Origin: Planctomycetota bacterium
GTDB taxonomy: Bacteria > Planctomycetota > Planctomycetia > Pirellulales > Pirellulaceae
Assembly: GCA_018970165.1 (NCBI GenBank)
Contig: JAGWWZ010000012.1
Span: 1-46,637, forward strand
Length of the DNA: 46,637 nucleotides
Direction: 5' to 3'
This document shows positions 19,760-29,185 of this stretch, piece after piece. Position numbers and translations under genes: made by a program. The notes beneath the pieces were generated by a model. It was not told the DNA's origin, ran no database searches, and worked only from the letters and a program-made list of their open reading frames with translations. Numbering within the stretch: the stretch's first letter is position 1; each line of letters begins with the position of its first letter.

Positions 19760-20731
19760 TCAATGTGCCGATGAATGGAGAGATGCTCCCCCTTTGAAGA
19801 AGATGCCAATGACTTTCTTCACTGCAATAACGAGTGCCACAGCGGCGAGACCGGCCAGGATTCCAAAGACGGCATCGTACAGAAATGGACTGATTGCTTT
19901 GAGTGCAGGCCCGACCAAGGGTATTCCTTCGAGGAGATGAGCGACATGCTCGCTCTGATGGTGAAACCATTCAATGTTGTGGGTGACGATCCCGCCTCCC
20001 ACCAAGAACATCGCGGCAGTCCCCGCTACCGATAGGAATCGAAGTAGCCAGGGTGATAGAAACAGAAGTCCCGAACCGCACGAGCGGAACATTCGATCGA
20101 AGAAACCGGTTCCAGTTCGTCCTGCCCAATGCAGACCGAGGTCATCTAGCTTGACAATTCCCGCGACCAAGCCATACACGCCTAATGTCATAAGAACGCC
20201 GACGGCGCTCAAGACACCCAAACGGACCAAAAACGATTCCTCGCGAATGACGCCCAAGGAGATGACAATGATTTCCGCAGACAAAATAAAGTCGGTTCGG
20301 ATGGCAGCATTGATACGTGTCTTCTCAAAACTGACCATGTCTACGTCCGGGTCTTGAATCGCCTTACGCCGATCCTCCTGCGTGTGATCCTCGGGATGGA
20401 GCCAGGCGTGCAGGATTTTTTCGACCCCTTCGTAGCAGAGATAGATCCCGCCGAACATCAAGAGCGGTAGGATCAGGAACGGCAGCGCAAGGCTAAGGAT
20501 CAAAGCAGAGGGAATCAGGATCAATTTGTTGATTGCCGAGCCGATAGCAATTCGCCAAATGACCGGAAGCTCGCGGTCAGCGTTGAAGCCCGTCACCTGT
20601 TTGGCGTTGAGCGCTAAATCGTCGCCAAGCACTCCTGCAGTCTTGTGCAATGCGACTTTGCTCATCGACGCCACGTCATCGAGAAGGGAAGCGATATCGT
20701 CCAGCAACGCGAAAAAACTCGCTCCAGCCAT
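19760..20731 (-). CDS. DUF808 (YedI-like) inner-membrane protein
   Basis: 323 residues with several hydrophobic segments. The N-terminal MAGASFFALLDDIASLLDD and KTAGVLGDDLALNA, and the internal AAIRTDFILSAEIIVISLG, match the DUF808/YedI family. Its molecular function is unknown. I choose the second of two adjacent ATG codons (20731), because AGAGG is 6 nt upstream and E. coli YedI begins the same way. It ends 12 bp before the ABC ATPase gene, so transcription may continue into that operon. A striking 12-bp inverted repeat lies between its start and the upstream sodA gene. Confidence 0.85.
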   Translation of the reverse strand: MAGASFFALLDDIASLLDDVASMSKVALHKTAGVLGDDLALNAKQVTGFNADRELPVIWRIAIGSAINKLILIPSALILSLALPFLILPLLMFGGIYLCYEGVEKILHAWLHPEDHTQEDRRKAIQDPDVDMVSFEKTRINAAIRTDFILSAEIIVISLGVIREESFLVRLGVLSAVGVLMTLGVYGLVAGIVKLDDLGLHWAGRTGTGFFDRMFRSCGSGLLFLSPWLLRFLSVAGTAAMFLVGGGIVTHNIEWFHHQSEHVAHLLEGIPLVGPALKAISPFLYDAVFGILAGLAAVALVIAVKKVIGIFFKGGASLHSSAH

Positions 20732-20783
20732 CATCTACCTCTCTAACGGAGACGCGAACTGCCTAAGACGCCAACTGCTTTCT

Positions 20784-20819
20784 GAGTGCGTTATCTCATT
20801 TATCGCCGATAACGCACTC
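20784..20819 (-). terminator. Perfect 12-bp inverted repeat between sodA and the DUF808 gene
   Basis: GAGTGCGTTATC (20784-20795) and GATAACGCACTC (20808-20819) are perfectly complementary around a 12-nt loop that itself contains TATCG-C-CGATA. The element starts 40 bp after the sodA stop (minus strand) and lies 53 bp before the DUF808 start. No U-tract follows on the minus strand. It may end the sodA transcript or act as an operator for the next gene. Confidence 0.5.
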
Positions 20820-20858
20820 GGGCTTACCTATTAGTTAGCGATCAGCTTTTGTCAGTGA

Positions 20859-21488
20859 TCAGCCCTTCTTGGCTGCGTCGTATCGCTTGCCCACTTCATT
20901 CCAATTGACAACATTCCAGAATGCGGCAATGTAGTCGGGGCGGCGGTTTTGATACTTCAAATAGTACGCGTGCTCCCATACGTCCAAGGCGAGGATCGGT
21001 GTTCCCTCGATGCCTGCAACTCCCTTACCCATCAGCGGACTATCTTGGTTCGGAGTAGAGCCGATCTCCAGCTTGCCTCCGTTGAGAACGAGCCAAGCCC
21101 AACCGGACCCAAAGCGACCAGTACCGGCAGCAGCGAATTTTTCTTTGAATGTATCGAAGCTTCCAAACGCGGACTCGATATCGGTCAACAATGCTCCGGA
21201 TGGTTTACCTCCAGCATTCCAACCGATGATTTGCCAGAAGAAGGAGTGGTTCCAATGACCGCCTCCATTGTTGCGAACCGCCATCCGCTTGTCGTCTGGT
21301 ATGGCAGCCAAATTGCCGATCACTTCTTCGATCGACTTATCCGCGAATGGGGTTCCCTCGAGTGCCTTGTTGAGGTTGGTCACGTATGCTTGATGATGCT
21401 TGCCATGATGGATCTCCATGGTCTGTGCATCGATGTGTGGTTCCATCGCATTAAATGCGTACGGCAAGGGGGGGAGAGTAAAGGCCAT
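20859..21488 (-). CDS. sodA: Superoxide dismutase, Mn-type
   Basis: 209 residues. It converts superoxide to hydrogen peroxide and oxygen. Metal ligands are His27 (MEIHHGKHH), His81 ([13 protein letters not shown]), Asp169 and His173 ([14 protein letters not shown]). Gly77 and Gln148 (TPNQDSPLM) are the combination typical of manganese rather than iron enzymes, and [13 protein letters not shown] agrees. The start is ATG 21488, with AAGGAGC upstream; a longer in-frame version to 21536 has no such support. There is no signal peptide, so it is cytoplasmic. It is divergent from the hypothetical gene at 21606. Confidence 0.95.
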   Translation of the reverse strand: MAFTLPPLPYAFNAMEPHIDAQTMEIHHGKHHQAYVTNLNKALEGTPFADKSIEEVIGNLAAIPDDKRMAVRNNGGGHWNHSFFWQIIGWNAGGKPSGALLTDIESAFGSFDTFKEKFAAAGTGRFGSGWAWLVLNGGKLEIGSTPNQDSPLMGKGVAGIEGTPILALDVWEHAYYLKYQNRRPDYIAAFWNVVNWNEVGKRYDAAKKG

Positions 21489-21605
21489 ATTGATTGCTCC
21501 TTGAGGATGGAATTGAGTTCTTAACTGAGAATCCATAGTGTAGGCTTGTCGCTGGTTTTAGCCAGTAGGAGACGCGGCAACCTGTTCCCCTAGAAAGTCG
21601 TCAGC

Positions 21606-22166
21606 ATGAACGGTTCACCCATGAATTTGCACTCTTTGCGAGCTCTCGTCATCTTCTCGCGGGAAGGGGATCGATTCACCCACCGCATCGTGCAGCGTCA
21701 GGAATCCCTGGACGAGGCGGTGGGACTTTGCGGAGTCCTCGGCACCAGCCTCGAGGATTGGCCCCTCGACCCGCCGATTCAGCAGTTGGTTTTAGAGCAG
21801 ATTGGATCCCCCCCGAGAACCGTAGCTCTCGGGGTAGGAATGTCAGGCTCGGGGCATTGGTCCTTGGCAGCCGAAACAATCGGCGGGGATGCCGGCATCC
21901 AAATGGACTGGGCTTGCCGAATCCATCGCCCCGCAGAACGGTTGGGTAGCAGTTACAAAGCCTTTGGACCTATGAATCGGATCGCTCGCGCATGGACAAG
22001 CCAACGCGCTGAGTGGTTGCTCCCCAATGACGCCCGTTTCGTCTTGAACGTTGCCGAGGGTCGGATCGTTTGGGACGAACATGAATCAATCGTCTCGATC
22101 GTTCCGGTCAGCGACATTCGTTATGCGGGCACCCACACGTGGCGTTACTGCTTGGATGTCGTATGA
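21606..22166 (+). CDS. Hypothetical protein
   Basis: 186 residues, no family recognised. It has no signal peptide or membrane segment and a mixed alpha/beta composition. RALVIFSREGDRFTHRIV, near the N-terminus, and YAGTHTWRYCLDVV, at the C-terminus, look like folded beta-rich stretches. ATG 21621 is an alternative start. Its reading frame is uninterrupted over the full length. Its 3' end overlaps the convergent hydrolase gene by 22 bp. It is divergent from sodA, with about 117 bp between starts. No function is proposed. Confidence 0.6.
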   Translation: MNGSPMNLHSLRALVIFSREGDRFTHRIVQRQESLDEAVGLCGVLGTSLEDWPLDPPIQQLVLEQIGSPPRTVALGVGMSGSGHWSLAAETIGGDAGIQMDWACRIHRPAERLGSSYKAFGPMNRIARAWTSQRAEWLLPNDARFVLNVAEGRIVWDEHESIVSIVPVSDIRYAGTHTWRYCLDVV

Positions 22167-24139
22167 GGTTCCATCAGTCCCTTCAAGCCGCCGAAGCGAA
22201 CCGCGCCGGGCAAGAGATATGCATCCCGAATCGAATCGATGCGATCGAATTCGAATCCCTGTGGATCAAGTTTTACGGCGCTGATTCGATCCGGTCGCAA
22301 TGCATCGGCTGCAGCCACCAGACTGGACTCCGCACCATTCGCGGCCCAAACCCATTTTTCGCTTCCCTCCGGTTTAGCATCAGCCAGCGCGATTAGGACG
22401 GCAAGCCTTCGCAAAAACAAGGGCGGATTGTATCCATAGGTGTAGCACGGGGCGGGGCGTGGGTTCTTAACAAGTGACTGCACCGAAGTCCCCACGTCGA
22501 TTCCCCATGCATCCTCTAAGATCACGGTGGCATCATGTGGGCTGTCCGATTCAGGTTTTCGGCCGGCCAAGACATGAACCGAGCGAATGCTCTGTCCCGC
22601 AGATGGCTTGATGAAAACGGAACCCACTTTCGAGCCATCGGCATTGACGATCGACCATCGAGCATCTCCTTCGGTTTCGCGAACAACCTTGAGGGAAGCG
22701 GCTATCCGCTCGGCGGGTTGCAGGATGGCTTTCCAGCCTTGGCTGCGGATATCCGGCGAAGCAGCGATCTTTTTGGCAACATCGTCGCTCCAACGTTTGA
22801 GCAGGTCCGCTTCAAAATCGATGCCACCTGGGGGAGAAGGATGGTCTTTATCCCAGACGGTCATCTGATCTCCCTTGAGCACATCGAATTCCTGCTCCAA
22901 TATCGGCTCTGGCAAACCGAGTCCGAACAACTTGTTCATGAACCCGTACATGACAACGCGTGTTACGTGGTTGTAATTATGCGGGAAATGGGTCGCCACA
23001 TGCAGGTTGACTCGGTCTTCGGCACCGTAGAGACCGTAGAGCCGCTTCAGTTCCGGAAAACCATCGCGCGCCATATCGCGAGTCCAATCGTTGGCAGCAT
23101 TGACCCCGAGCGGGCGGGGAGCGGTGAGTGCTGCGATCTCCACGTTTCCGGTATCGACGCGCAGTCCGGTCGCGTTTTCACAAGTGCAACCACCCTGCAT
23201 CGATGTGCTCACCATGACGACTGGATAGGCGCCAGCAAAACGAGGCTCAATCGCCGAGGCGATAAATGTTTGCGTCCCGCCGCCGCTTGCTCCGGTAATC
23301 GAGATGCGTGCGGGATCGACATCGGGCATCTGAAGCAGAAACTCGAGCGACTGCAGCGTGTTGATGGTTTGGAGCCCCAGGATGTTCTGAAGCATCCCCT
23401 CGGCTTTGGGGCTGTAGAGCAGCCATCGGTCTGCACCGACTTCCGGATTGGGCCCATGCAAACCGAAACCGTGAACTCGCTGCATGCTGATCTGTTGGCT
23501 ATCAGCATAACCGAGCATATCGTAATGAAACACGACGATCCCCATGCGAGCCATTTGAACGCATCGGGCTTGCAGTGGACTGTGGGCAGCCGACTCAAAG
23601 CGTTCGGCACCACTGGCGAGATCCCGCTTTGCTTCGTCATCGCTGGTGTAGTAAAAACGTCCATTGGGCCAGTGACCGTGCGGACAGAGAACCGCAGGTC
23701 GCTTGATGTTCGATCCATCTTTCGAAGCTGACTTCTTTTCGAGCGGTCGATAGAGGCTGCCGGTCACGAACAAACCAGGCAGGCTCTCAAAGTAAACCTT
23801 CTCAATCGTGTAACCATCCTTCAGTTGAGCGGAGTGAATGACGGGCCGGATCGGAGCAAGCGTAGGCTTTGGGAACAAGCCCAAGGAAACTTCGATTTGC
23901 ATGCGCAACTCTTCGGCTCGCTTTTCCCATGCTTCCTTGGTAGCAGGGACTGCGAACGGAAAGTGACCGTCCAGGTCCTTGATGGCGTAGGACGATTTCT
24001 TGTCTGGATCAACCGCTATGCAATCGCGTTGCAAGGCGTCTGAGGCGAAACAAGCGATGGCTAAACAAGACGTCAAAATTTGTTTTGCACGATGCACTCG
24101 TTTCGCTGAGTGAAATCGCTTTGACCGTTGTGTCGTCAC
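22145..24139 (-). CDS. Secreted alpha/beta hydrolase (acetylxylan esterase/prolyl oligopeptidase-like)
   Basis: About 664 residues. I choose GTG 24139 as the start: GGGAG lies 8 nt upstream and the product then begins with a basic region followed by a signal-type segment (ILTSCLAIACFASDALQ). ATG codons at 24205 and 24244 are alternatives. The alpha/beta hydrolase core shows RPAVLCPHGHW (oxyanion region), FHYDMLGYADS and the nucleophile elbow ITGASGGGTQTF (Ser near residue 283), with a candidate catalytic His in FPHNYNHVTR. A second region of about 250 residues resembles a partial duplicate hydrolase domain. Such large esterases are numerous in planctomycetes, probably for polysaccharide de-esterification; the substrate is not known. 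Its 3' end overlaps the convergent hypothetical gene. Confidence 0.82.
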   Translation of the reverse strand: MTTQRSKRFHSAKRVHRAKQILTSCLAIACFASDALQRDCIAVDPDKKSSYAIKDLDGHFPFAVPATKEAWEKRAEELRMQIEVSLGLFPKPTLAPIRPVIHSAQLKDGYTIEKVYFESLPGLFVTGSLYRPLEKKSASKDGSNIKRPAVLCPHGHWPNGRFYYTSDDEAKRDLASGAERFESAAHSPLQARCVQMARMGIVVFHYDMLGYADSQQISMQRVHGFGLHGPNPEVGADRWLLYSPKAEGMLQNILGLQTINTLQSLEFLLQMPDVDPARISITGASGGGTQTFIASAIEPRFAGAYPVVMVSTSMQGGCTCENATGLRVDTGNVEIAALTAPRPLGVNAANDWTRDMARDGFPELKRLYGLYGAEDRVNLHVATHFPHNYNHVTRVVMYGFMNKLFGLGLPEPILEQEFDVLKGDQMTVWDKDHPSPPGGIDFEADLLKRWSDDVAKKIAASPDIRSQGWKAILQPAERIAASLKVVRETEGDARWSIVNADGSKVGSVFIKPSAGQSIRSVHVLAGRKPESDSPHDATVILEDAWGIDVGTSVQSLVKNPRPAPCYTYGYNPPLFLRRLAVLIALADAKPEGSEKWVWAANGAESSLVAAADALRPDRISAVKLDPQGFEFDRIDSIRDAYLLPGAVRFGGLKGLMEPHTTSKQ

Positions 24140-24324
24140 GATCGATGCTCCCGATGCTAGGGTGAGGATAGTCAGTGCAGGATTTCCGTTTGAACGAGCA
24201 GACATTGTACTCCGGAAATTAACCGAATGGGGCAGGCGATCCAAAGGACACGTGGGGCGATTGCATCTACAATGCGCTGGGTATATTTCCTTTGGATTTG
24301 GCTAAAAGCCTTTCCGAGTAACAT

Positions 24325-24356
24325 TAGCCGCCTTGGCGCTAGCCGCGGTTTTTTAG
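24325..24356 (+). terminator. Terminator-like hairpin with U-tract upstream of the glycosidase gene
   Basis: A bulged stem pairs AGCCGC with GCGGTT and inner GGC with GCC around GCTA. It is followed by six T residues and then AGTTTT. It lies about 55 bp before the ATG at 24412 and after no plus-strand gene, so an attenuator-like role in that leader is possible. Confidence 0.3.
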
Positions 24357-24411
24357 TTTTCGGATAGGGGCTAATTTCGCACCCTCGTTTCAGCCTGGAA
24401 AGAGACCGGTC

Positions 24412-25323
24412 ATGCGCAGTTTCGCAACGCGATCGCTCCAATCGCTCCGAGCGATATGGATTCTCAATTCGATCCTGCTATTGAATACTCTGGGTGCTTT
24501 TGGCATGCTCGCTCGGGCTCAGGAAGCGAAGTGGGATTTGCCTTCGGGTGTGAAGTACTCGTCCGAGGTCAAAAGTGAACCTCGCGTGTTGCGAGTCCAT
24601 CGACTAGCGATTGATCTCAAGTCAGAGTCGTTGGAGTTCGCTGTTGTCCCCGGACAGGATCCCGATGGTGATGGCCCGATCGAAGCGTTGCTTACCCCGC
24701 CGAAAAAGCTTGGCCAGGAGGTGTCGGCGATCGCTCTGATCAATACCAGCGCCTGGGGCATGTTCCCGGACAAGAACACGGGTAAGAAGCAAAGCTATGT
24801 CGTGGGTGGCGAAGCCGATATCCTTGGATGGGTTTATCAGGGTGGCAAACAGATCAGCCCAATCCAAGGGGGATATTGGACCTGCTGGATGGATTCGAAC
24901 CGGAGAGTATCCATCGCCAATCTCGGTGAAAGGCAGGAAGCGGAACGCCCCACCCAGGCGGTATGGGCGGTTTCCGGGTTTCGAGGCATTCTGACCGATG
25001 GAAAGATCCTCCCTGAAGCGAGTGAAGTGCGACATCCTCGCACGGCTTTGGGTTTGTCGGCCGATGGTGCAACGATGACATGGCTGGTTGTCGATGGTCG
25101 TCAACCGGGATACAGCGAAGGGGTCAGCGAACACGAACTGGCTCAATTGATGCTGGAAGCGGGTTGCGATGATGCGATGAATTTGGACGGAGGGGGAAGT
25201 TCCGTTATGTTGCTGCGAGATCAGGACGGGTCGCTATCCGCCGCCAATCGCCCCTCCGACCCGACCGGTCAACGTCCTGTTCCGGTCGTTCTGTGCATAC
25301 GAAGATCGGAACAATCGAACTAG
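24412..25323 (+). CDS. Secreted phosphodiester glycosidase (NAGPA-domain) protein
   Basis: 303 residues. The N-terminal signal peptide (RAIWILNSILLLNTLGAFGM) ends near ARAQ at residue 36. The NAGPA domain is clear in the C-terminal half: HPRTALGLSADG, LVVDGRQPGYSEG and the acidic DDAMNLDGGGSSVM motif. The family includes the human enzyme that removes GlcNAc from GlcNAc-phosphomannose. Bacterial members hydrolyse phosphodiester-linked sugars or occur in exopolysaccharide systems. The protein is probably periplasmic or secreted. The start codon is followed directly by a good signal sequence. The next gene is a nucleotide-sugar epimerase-type enzyme about 106 bp downstream. Confidence 0.85.
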   Translation: MRSFATRSLQSLRAIWILNSILLLNTLGAFGMLARAQEAKWDLPSGVKYSSEVKSEPRVLRVHRLAIDLKSESLEFAVVPGQDPDGDGPIEALLTPPKKLGQEVSAIALINTSAWGMFPDKNTGKKQSYVVGGEADILGWVYQGGKQISPIQGGYWTCWMDSNRRVSIANLGERQEAERPTQAVWAVSGFRGILTDGKILPEASEVRHPRTALGLSADGATMTWLVVDGRQPGYSEGVSEHELAQLMLEAGCDDAMNLDGGGSSVMLLRDQDGSLSAANRPSDPTGQRPVPVVLCIRRSEQSN

Positions 25324-25429
25324 TCGACCTCAACCTCACGATTCCCTTATGAATTCGATTTCATCTAAACGAACTCGCCGTCGCAGTTGTTAATCATTGC
25401 GCATATTGGTGCGGAGAGAGTTGAAGGTT

Positions 25430-26413
25430 ATGTCCAAGCAGCGATTGAAGCGTATTCTCATCACCGGCGGAGCGGGTTTTCTCGGCTCGCATATGTGCGA
25501 GCGATTGGTGGGAGAGGGGCACGATGTCATTTGCCTCGACAACTTCTTTACATCGCAGAAGTTCAACGTTGCGCATTTGCTCGATCGGCCAAACTTTGAG
25601 CTGATCCGTCACGATGTTACCCTTCCTGTTTTTTTGGAAGTCGACCAGATCTATCACATGGCATGTCCGGCGGCACCCGGGCATTACCAATTCAACCCGA
25701 TCAAAACGATCAAAACGTCGGTGCTCGGGTCGGTCAATATGCTCGGCATGGCGAAGCGATGCGGAGCCAGGATCTTGCTCGCCAGCACCAGCGAGATTTA
25801 CGGAGATCCGACCGTTCATCCGCAGCCCGAGTCTTACTGGGGGAATGTCAATCCGATCGGGATCCGATCCTGTTACGACGAAGGAAAGCGGGTCGCCGAA
25901 ACGTTGTTCATGGACTATCACCGCATGAACAAGGTCGACATCCGGATCGTCCGCATCTTCAATACATACGGACCTCGCATGCATCCGTTCGACGGGCGAG
26001 TGGTATCGAATTTCATCCGCCAGGCGCTCACAGGCCAGCCGATCACCATCTTCGGCGAAGGAGAGCAGACCCGATCGTTTTGTTACCGCGACGATTTGGT
26101 CGAAGGGATCGTGCGGATGATGAATTGCGAAGACAACTTCATTGGCCCCGTCAATATTGGCAACCCGAACGAGTTCACCATCGCGCAATTGGCCAGCAAA
26201 GTGCTCGAGTTGACGGGTAGCAAATCGACCATTGAAAGACGTCCGCTACCACCCGACGATCCGACTCGAAGACAGCCGGACATCACCCTCGCGCGAAAGA
26301 TGCTAAAATGGGAGCCATCGACAGAGTTGCGAGTTGGGCTTGAAAAGACGATCGATTGGTTCCAGACCATACGCATGGAAGACTACCGGCCGCCAACTCC
26401 TAACTTTGCTTGA
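25430..26413 (+). CDS. uxs: UDP-glucuronate decarboxylase-type NAD-dependent epimerase/dehydratase
   Basis: 327 residues of the extended short-chain dehydrogenase fold. [11 protein letters not shown] (11-21) binds NAD. The catalytic residues are Thr120 ([11 protein letters not shown]), Tyr149 and Lys153 (SCYDEGKR). PYxxGPRM-like [18 protein letters not shown] and [12 protein letters not shown] are typical of UDP-xylose synthases, which convert UDP-glucuronate to UDP-xylose. The start is ATG 25430; a longer in-frame version from 25397 has less support. The product would feed xylose-containing surface or exported polysaccharide. It precedes folP by about 85 bp; the two have no obvious functional link. 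Confidence 0.9.
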   Translation: MSKQRLKRILITGGAGFLGSHMCERLVGEGHDVICLDNFFTSQKFNVAHLLDRPNFELIRHDVTLPVFLEVDQIYHMACPAAPGHYQFNPIKTIKTSVLGSVNMLGMAKRCGARILLASTSEIYGDPTVHPQPESYWGNVNPIGIRSCYDEGKRVAETLFMDYHRMNKVDIRIVRIFNTYGPRMHPFDGRVVSNFIRQALTGQPITIFGEGEQTRSFCYRDDLVEGIVRMMNCEDNFIGPVNIGNPNEFTIAQLASKVLELTGSKSTIERRPLPPDDPTRRQPDITLARKMLKWEPSTELRVGLEKTIDWFQTIRMEDYRPPTPNFA

Positions 26414-26497
26414 CATTCAGGCACACCACTTCCATCCCACTTTTACTTTCTGCAACTTGACCTTGGTTGCATGAGGTATAGGGATCTGAGGAACTCG

Positions 26498-27367
26498 ATG
26501 GCTCGATCGGAAACCAGAGCGTCGCCTCGCGCGACCCGTTGGCAACTGAGGACAAAAAAGATCGAATTCGGAAACGTTCCGGCGATCATGGGGATTCTAA
26601 ACGTCACCCCGGACAGCTTTTCGGACGGCGGAGATTTTTATAGTTTGCAGACCGCCGTCGATCGAGCATTGGGGATCGAGGATGCCGGGGCGGCGATACT
26701 CGATATTGGTGGAGAGAGTACTCGTCCCTACAGTCAGAGTATCGATACCGACGAGGAACTGCGCCGCATTGTCCCCGTGATGGAGAAGTTACAAGGGCGA
26801 TTATCCATCCCTATCTCGATTGACACCACCAAAGCAGCCGTTGCGCAAGCCGCCGTCGATCTGGGCGCAGAGATCATCAACGATGTTTCGGGGCTCGAGG
26901 CTGATCCTGAGATGATCGAGATCGCACGATCGAGAAGGGTGGGAGTATGTGCGATGCACCGGCAGGGAACGCCTCAGACGATGCAAGACAATCCGACGTA
27001 TGTCGATGTCGTTGAAGAGATTTACGACTACCTGAGCCAGAGGGATCAGCATCTTCTCGTTAGCGGTATCGAACTCGATCGCATTTGCCTCGACCCCGGT
27101 ATCGGTTTCGGCAAAACGCATGAGCACAACATCGAGTTAGTGCGCAGTTCTCGCCGATTTTTGGATCTCGGTCGCCCGATCTTGATCGGCCACTCTCGCA
27201 AAGGCTTCATCGGCAAGGCGCTCGGCAATAAAGATATTCCGCGCGATTACGGAACGATCGGAGTCTCGCTATGGCTAGCCCAGCAAGACATCCAGATTCT
27301 GAGAGTGCATGATGTTGCAGGACATGTGCAGGCGCTGCGACTCCTTAGTGCGATTCGTTCAGGCTGA
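26498..27367 (+). CDS. folP: Dihydropteroate synthase FolP
   Basis: 289 residues. It condenses hydroxymethyl-dihydropterin diphosphate with p-aminobenzoate in folate synthesis. Signatures: MGILNVTPDSFSDGG (pterin site), DIGGESTRP, the SIDTTK strand, INDVSGL, and IGHSRKGFIG near the C-terminus. ATG 26498 is preferred over ATG 26471, as GAGGAACTC immediately precedes it. An Arg/Ser-rich N-terminal extension of about 20 residues precedes the barrel. The last 23 bp overlap the end of the convergent membrane-protein gene. Confidence 0.95.
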   Translation: MARSETRASPRATRWQLRTKKIEFGNVPAIMGILNVTPDSFSDGGDFYSLQTAVDRALGIEDAGAAILDIGGESTRPYSQSIDTDEELRRIVPVMEKLQGRLSIPISIDTTKAAVAQAAVDLGAEIINDVSGLEADPEMIEIARSRRVGVCAMHRQGTPQTMQDNPTYVDVVEEIYDYLSQRDQHLLVSGIELDRICLDPGIGFGKTHEHNIELVRSSRRFLDLGRPILIGHSRKGFIGKALGNKDIPRDYGTIGVSLWLAQQDIQILRVHDVAGHVQALRLLSAIRSG

Positions 27368-28928
27368 CTGCAATCTGACGTTTGGCGAACAGCACAAACG
27401 CTTCGTCTTCATGCACGATTCGCCAGGAGGCACTCTGTTCGGAGGTAATGAATCGTTCGAGCACGGGAGCGGATCGCTGCATGAGGATGAAGTCCGCGTG
27501 GTAACTCTCGAGCAAGTCCTGCCATCCTTCGTTGGCAGAGTAGAATCGATCGTGAAGGGGAAGGACGTCATCCGCATAGGCAACTTCGTAGCGACCATCG
27601 ATACTGACGCGGATATTCGGAAAACATCGCCAAGAAACATAGCCGCCACTCGCGAACGGAGTGATCATGTTCCCCGATAGGTGTTGACGTTCGATAAAGG
27701 TACAGGCATCGACCGGATACACTAAGGCCGCATTTGGATCGCGACTTGGGACCGTGCTTTGCCAAGGAGTATGTACCCATGCAAATGCACCGCAGACAAC
27801 GGTCACCATCATTGCGGTTGCGATCGCCATTCTGCGTGTCGACTGCAACTTGGCGATGACGATGCGTCCCAAGGGCGTTGGCGTTAACCAACCGGGCATG
27901 AGAGCTAACCACACGGTCCCATAAAGTGATCCGTGCCGGAGATGTTTTAGGGCCATAAAAGCCGCCAGGGCACAGAACAGCCATCCGGTCAAACGGGGCC
28001 AGCGCCGGGTTCGAGCGACATATACCATCAGGACCACGCTGATCGCAAAGGCCAACAGGGCAATCCCCGGTTGATACGTTGCCCACAGAGGTTGCCATTC
28101 CACAATCGTCGGACGAGGCATCCGGATGGCTCGCCACAAATACGGAACATACTCCCAACCCCAAGGGTTGAATCCGAGCCCCCAGAGCATGAGGAACAAG
28201 ACCAATCCATGATGCCTGTAACGCACAACAGCAGTCCGCCAAGCGGCATAGGACGTACATCGCCTGGGGGCCCAACTCCCATGATTATCCCAGCATAAAA
28301 TTCCAAGCCATCTCTCTAGGATGGTGAAGGCCATAAATCCTATACCGACGACAAACCCAGCGTGCATATTGAGCCAAGCGACATACATCGCAAACCACGG
28401 GACGATCCAAAATCGTCTCCCGCGCATGTCCGATTGCAGCATCAGCATTTGCGCTGCGAGGAACACTAGCGTGAAAAGTTGCGCTCGCAAATTTCCGAAA
28501 CCGACCCAAATCAACGGAAAGACAACCGGAGCGCATACCGCGACGAGATACGGATGCGCTCCATGGTTTCGAGCTAGCCGATACAGCATGACTACGAAAG
28601 CGGCGATCAACACCAACCGCAACCAAGCCATCCCATCGAGCCCAAGGAAACTTCGCTCGGCAACCCAATACAGAACTACTCCTGTACCCCATTCGTGATG
28701 TACCACTGGGGAGACTGTTTTGGTGAATGCGAATACATCTTCTCGGGGGAATTGTTCGGTCGTGTGCATGACGCGAGCAAGCGCCATCTCGTGGAAGGCA
28801 TCATGAGTCACGTCACTCAGTCGAACCACATAGGCTAGAAAGCCGATCGCTACCGCCACCAACAGCGCACCGGCTAGGCGGTTATCCCGAAATCGACCCA
28901 GAAGCATCGCTCGACGAAGGTACTCCAT
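27345..28928 (-). CDS. Polytopic membrane protein, GT-C/PMT-like
   Basis: About 527 residues with roughly ten hydrophobic segments, ending in a soluble C-terminal region (about 400-527). The start is uncertain: ATG 28928 or TTG 28976, neither with an SD. The early loop DVTHDAFHEMALARVMHTTE, between the first two membrane segments, is where GT-C glycosyltransferases carry an acidic active-site motif. The later YVAWLNMHAGF loop also resembles that fold, but a lipid-linked sugar transferase activity is only inferred. The soluble tail contains ISIDGRYEVAYADDVLPLHD. Planctomycetes have many such proteins of unknown role. The gene converges on folP with a 23-bp overlap. Confidence 0.7.
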   Translation of the reverse strand: MEYLRRAMLLGRFRDNRLAGALLVAVAIGFLAYVVRLSDVTHDAFHEMALARVMHTTEQFPREDVFAFTKTVSPVVHHEWGTGVVLYWVAERSFLGLDGMAWLRLVLIAAFVVMLYRLARNHGAHPYLVAVCAPVVFPLIWVGFGNLRAQLFTLVFLAAQMLMLQSDMRGRRFWIVPWFAMYVAWLNMHAGFVVGIGFMAFTILERWLGILCWDNHGSWAPRRCTSYAAWRTAVVRYRHHGLVLFLMLWGLGFNPWGWEYVPYLWRAIRMPRPTIVEWQPLWATYQPGIALLAFAISVVLMVYVARTRRWPRLTGWLFCALAAFMALKHLRHGSLYGTVWLALMPGWLTPTPLGRIVIAKLQSTRRMAIATAMMVTVVCGAFAWVHTPWQSTVPSRDPNAALVYPVDACTFIERQHLSGNMITPFASGGYVSWRCFPNIRVSIDGRYEVAYADDVLPLHDRFYSANEGWQDLLESYHADFILMQRSAPVLERFITSEQSASWRIVHEDEAFVLFAKRQIAVSLNESH

Positions 28929-29185
28929 GCAAACGATTTCGGCTTGATCGATCCAGTCATTTTTACTTTCGGCCAAAGGTGCAGTAGGACATTGTAATTG
29001 CTAGCAGACGCCGATCTTTTTTGTTTTTTTTGGGAGGAATAACTCAAGATTGACCTGGAGGAAGATTTCTTCCGTGGCCTAGACTCGCGACTCACTCTTG
29101 GGTGCGGCGTTGGCCCCCTTCGACGTGGCGTGAAGGATGGCACGACGCCTGATTCACGGAAACCTCCATACTTTGGATCCCTTGC

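Noticed and set aside
22535-23731. A 398-codon open frame on the plus strand
   Set aside because: It is antisense to the alpha/beta hydrolase gene, which has a clear nucleophile motif. No SD and no recognisable product.
22145-27367. Short convergent 3' overlaps (22145-22166 and 27345-27367)
   Set aside because: Overlaps of about 20 bp between convergent gene ends are common and need no special explanation.
29015-29045. T-rich run near the start of the membrane-protein gene
   Set aside because: No stem precedes it on either strand, so I do not call a terminator.
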